A DNA stretch of 64,000 nt from Cherax quadricarinatus (lineage: Eukaryota > Arthropoda > Malacostraca > Decapoda > Parastacidae), in contig NC_091300.1 in NCBI RefSeq assembly GCF_038502225.1, positions 43,879,688 through 43,943,687 of the forward strand, read 5' to 3'. The notes under the pieces were generated by a model. It was not told the origin of the DNA and did not search any database. It saw nothing but the letters and a program-made list of their open reading frames with translations. Each line of letters opens with the position of its first letter. The stretch's first letter is position 1. Position numbers and translations under genes: made by a program. This document shows, piece after piece, positions 61,685 through 64,000 of the stretch.

Positions 61685-61689
61685 CTTCT

Positions 61690-63001
61690 AGGTGTGTGCT
61701 CTATGTATACTATGGAGAAGGAGCTCAGACATGGGTGAAATTCCACAGTCACTAAAAACAACGGATATAGCCCCACTCCATACAGGTGGCAGCAAAGCAT
61801 TAGCTTAGAACTATAGACCAATAGCTCTAACGCCCCACATTATAAAAATCTTTTGAAAGAGTGTTAAGAAGCACGACTGCATACAACTTGGATTCTCAGA
61901 AACTGCACAATCCGGGGCAACATGGGTTCAGATCAGGTTGCACCTGCCTCTCTCAACTACTGGATCACTATGATATGGTTTTAGATGCACTGGAAGAAAA
62001 ACAATGCAAATGTAATACACAATGACTTTGCAAAAGCTTTTGACAAGTGTAATAGCACACAAAATACGTGCTTAGGGAATAACTGGCAAAGTGGGAAGAT
62101 GGATCTTCAACTTTCTAACCAATCGAACACAAAGAGTAGTGGTCAACAGAATTAAATCGGAAGCTGCCATAGTAAAAAGCTCTGTTCCACAAGGCACAGT
62201 ACTCGCCCCCATCCTGTTCCTCATCCTCATATCAGACATACACAGAGATGTAATCCACAGCACCGACTGTCATCTATTGAGGACTCTGCTAACCTCCAAG
62301 AAGATATAAACCAAGTTTTCCAACGGGCATCGGAAAACAATATGATGTTCAATGAAGACAAATTCCAACTACTCCGTTATGGAAAACTGGGGGAGACAAT
62401 AACTAGAACTGACTATACTACAAACTCTGATCATACAATACATCGGAAAAATAATGTGAGGGATCTGGGAGTGGTAATGTCTGAGTATCTCACTTTAAAG
62501 AACCTCAACAATGCCACGATTACAACTGCAAAGAAAATAATAGGATGGACAATGAGAATGTTCAAAACAAGAAAGGCCAAGCCAGTTATGATCCCTTTCA
62601 AATCACTTGTTCACTCTAGGCTGGAATATTGCTGTACATTAACATCTCAGTTCAAAGCAGGTGAAATTGCAGATGTAGAGGGTGTACAGAGAACCTTTAC
62701 GGCACATATAAGTTCTATCAAACACCTCAACTACTGGGAACGCTTCGAAGCACTTGACTTATACTCGTTGGAACGCAGGCGAGAGAGATATATCATAATC
62801 TACACTTGGAAAATCCTAGAAGGGATGGTCCCAAGTCTTCACACAGAAATCACTCCCTACGACAGTAAAAGACTTGGCAGGCAGTGCAAAGTACCCCTAA
62901 TGAAAAGCAAAGGGGCCATTGGTACACCAAGAGAAAACACCGTAAGTGTCTAGGGCCCAAGATTGCTCAGCAGCCTCCTCATGCATAAGGGGAATTACCA
63001 G
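61690..63001 (+). pseudogene. LINE B2 RT remainder with catalytic box deleted
   Basis: CALCILWRRSSDMGEIPQSL, TTDIAPLHTGGSK, a stop, then SSVPQGTVLAPILF (62091-62309). Here the sequence jumps from HSTD to a later part, removing the FADD box. 62342-62953 encodes LRYGKLGETI, DLGVVMSEYLTL, SRLEYCCTLTSQFKAGEI, YSLERRRERYIIIYTWKIL. Truncated at about 63001. Confidence 0.86.
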
Positions 63002-63002
63002 T

Positions 63003-63745
63003 AGGCAGTGGTTGTAGATCATCTAAGTTCTCATCTCTCCATTCATTTACCAACTGATAGTGATTATTGTTAAATCGACGACTGATATTGTGGGAGATAA
63101 TTTTCTCCCATACATCACCCATCAAATTAGCCTGGTCCTGTGGATCATCAAGTTTAATCTCTACATCTTCATCATCCTCATCAGTGAAGGTATGAATTAG
63201 GTAGTTAGGAGCCTTGTGCTTTGGCCCTAACAGTTGTCGGATCTTACTCCAAAATTTTGTTGGCACACGTTTATACTGATTAGCTTGGAGAACTAGCAAT
63301 TTCCATAAGTCACGTTTGTGATGACTAATCATGTTAATTAATTCTTGCCTCAATCTGTGCAATGTAGCTACTGGTGGTTGTCGCGTTTGAAGATGCCTTC
63401 GACATTCTGCTTGATAATTTCTTAAAGCGTCTCTAATTTCCCTAGTAGGTTTATATTGTTGATAGATCTTTGTGGAAGCTAATTGGCAAGTTGCATTAGT
63501 AGCTTCAATTATTTGATTGTGGAGGGACCTGATCGCGTCATCAATTGCACTGGAAGGTAGATTTTCCAACGACACAATTTCATCGTCACCCAGAAATGCC
63601 CTGAAGGGGTCAAATCCTAGGGTGTTAAGATTGGGTTTAGGAGTTACAGGTATTCTAAATGGAGAAGTTTGTAGTTGTATTATAACAGGGATATGGTCAG
63701 ATCCTACGTTTCCACCAGGAGAGATACGACAGTGAAAGAGGTCAC
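63003..63745 (-). pseudogene. LINE family E-type endonuclease end and EN-RT linker
   Basis: Minus strand: GGNVGSDHIPVIIQLQTSPF (endonuclease C-terminal SDH motif, 63720-63660), then 198 open codons from 63575 with LRNYQAECRRHLQTRQPP and TKFWSKIRQLLGPKH, the linker typical of jockey/I-type LINEs. Stops at 63003 against LINE B2 and at about 63745 near the ribozyme segment. Confidence 0.75.
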
Positions 63746-63784
63746 AGTCTCTGCTATGACATTATATAACAGTAACAAGTTTGA

Positions 63785-64000
63785 AAGTTAAGACACATGT
63801 GCAACATCTGGATATCTTTATTGTAGACGTTTCGCCAACCAGTGGCTTTATCAATACAGATTCTAGGACATAATAGGAAGACAGTAGAACTATATACAAA
63901 AGATGAGGTAATCAGTCCCTCGGCCGAGGGACTGATTACCTCATCTTTTGTATATAGTTCTACTGTCTTCCTATTATGTCCTAGAATCTGTATTGATAAA
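63785..64000. mobile_element. hammerhead unit arm, perfect palindrome running off the window
   Basis: 63847-63923 and 63924-64000 are perfect reverse complements (77 bp each), centred on CTCGGCCGAG. The left arm continues with a minus-strand hammerhead and the AAGTTAAGACACATGTGCAAC end. The right arm must continue beyond 64000 if symmetrical. Confidence 0.88.
63822..63858 (-). ncRNA. hammerhead ribozyme core variant U3-A8 (copy 6)
   Basis: Minus strand: UGUA stem I, UUGAUAA core (63848-63854), stem II GCCA/UGGC, GAA-AC-GU-C, UACA closing stem I, then AATAAAG. Same paired C3U/G8A change as copy 2. Confidence 0.72.

Larger units (their letters stand above)
58332..61689 (-). mobile_element. LINE family D (L2/CR1-like), nearly intact, nested in LINE B2
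   Basis: Minus strand. Sense order: endonuclease (61684-60335), RT (to 58729), 3' UTR about 400 bp ending in a microsatellite tail of ATTGA units (ATTCAATTCAATTCAATTC on +, 58339-58357). LINE B2 coding continues directly on both sides (KNCKKPL / LCILWRRSS), proving insertion. A single frameshift near 60350 is the main defect, so this is the youngest LINE here. Confidence 0.92.
54065..63001 (+). mobile_element. LINE family B copy B2, split by two later insertions
   Basis: Parts in order: ORF1 54780-55960, endonuclease 55970-56776, [ribozyme unit 56777-57667], linker 57668-58160, RT start 58161-58331, [LINE D 58332-61689], RT rest 61690-62953, then truncation at about 63001 against LINE E. Collinear with B1 apart from the insertions. 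This gives a relative order of events: B2 first, then the ribozyme unit and LINE D. Confidence 0.85.

Noticed and set aside
51594..64000. Next esterase exon with the catalytic His (HADD/HGDE-like motif)
   Set aside because: No stretch with an acceptor, a matching phase 0 start and the expected motif was found; presumably beyond the window.

Overview
The window looks like nuclear DNA of a decapod crustacean; a freshwater crayfish is my best guess but is unproven. The reasons are long GT, AT and GA microsatellites, many decayed non-LTR retrotransposons, a BEL/Pao element, dispersed repeats tailed with the arthropod telomere-type unit CCTAA, and one intron-rich host gene. There is no sign of bacterial operons, rRNA genes or CRISPR.  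HOST GENE: the only host gene I can support is a secreted carboxylesterase of the alpha/beta-hydrolase cholinesterase/juvenile-hormone-esterase-like family on the + strand. Seven exons (24048-24263, 24421-24591, 30000-30144, 31576-31761, 39346-39539, 44486-44636, 51412-51593) join in frame at GT-AG sites to give 415 codons. They carry a signal peptide, the HGGG oxyanion motif, the GESAG nucleophile elbow and the NEG acid. The last donor (51594) points to further exons, including the catalytic His, beyond the window.  LAYOUT: 1-13.4 kb is a head-to-tail cluster of one LINE family (family A, CR1-like, minus strand), including one nearly full-length copy, with copies joined at GT/AC tracts. 13592-22044 is a young BEL/Pao LTR retrotransposon with two LTRs, a 5-bp target duplication (CCCCA), a tRNA-Tyr-like primer site and one nonsense codon in the integrase. 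22-24 kb holds another family A fragment and a GT array. From 24 kb on, the introns of the esterase gene are filled with mobile DNA: a hAT-type MITE with 8-bp duplication, a 2.5-kb 29-bp satellite, LINE B copies whose ORF1 has PHD and CCCH zinc fingers, a LINE with CCHC knuckles, RNase H LINE fragments, a piggyBac-type MITE, a Tc1 relic, tRNA-derived SINEs and several minisatellites. 52-64 kb holds nested insertions: LINE B2 is interrupted by a ribozyme-bearing unit and by a nearly intact LINE D.  MOST INTERESTING: a family of small mobile units (31836-33617, about 41.4-41.7 kb, 56777-57667, 63.78 kb to the window end) carries type I hammerhead ribozyme cores. Stem I and stem II covary between copies, and two copies show the C3-G8 to U3-A8 swap. 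Two of the units have 9-10-bp direct target duplications. One is a near-palindrome with ribozymes on both arms and no ORF; another encloses an RNase H-bearing LINE segment. Hammerheads are known in Penelope-like elements, so these are probably non-autonomous relatives; no Penelope reverse transcriptase is visible here.
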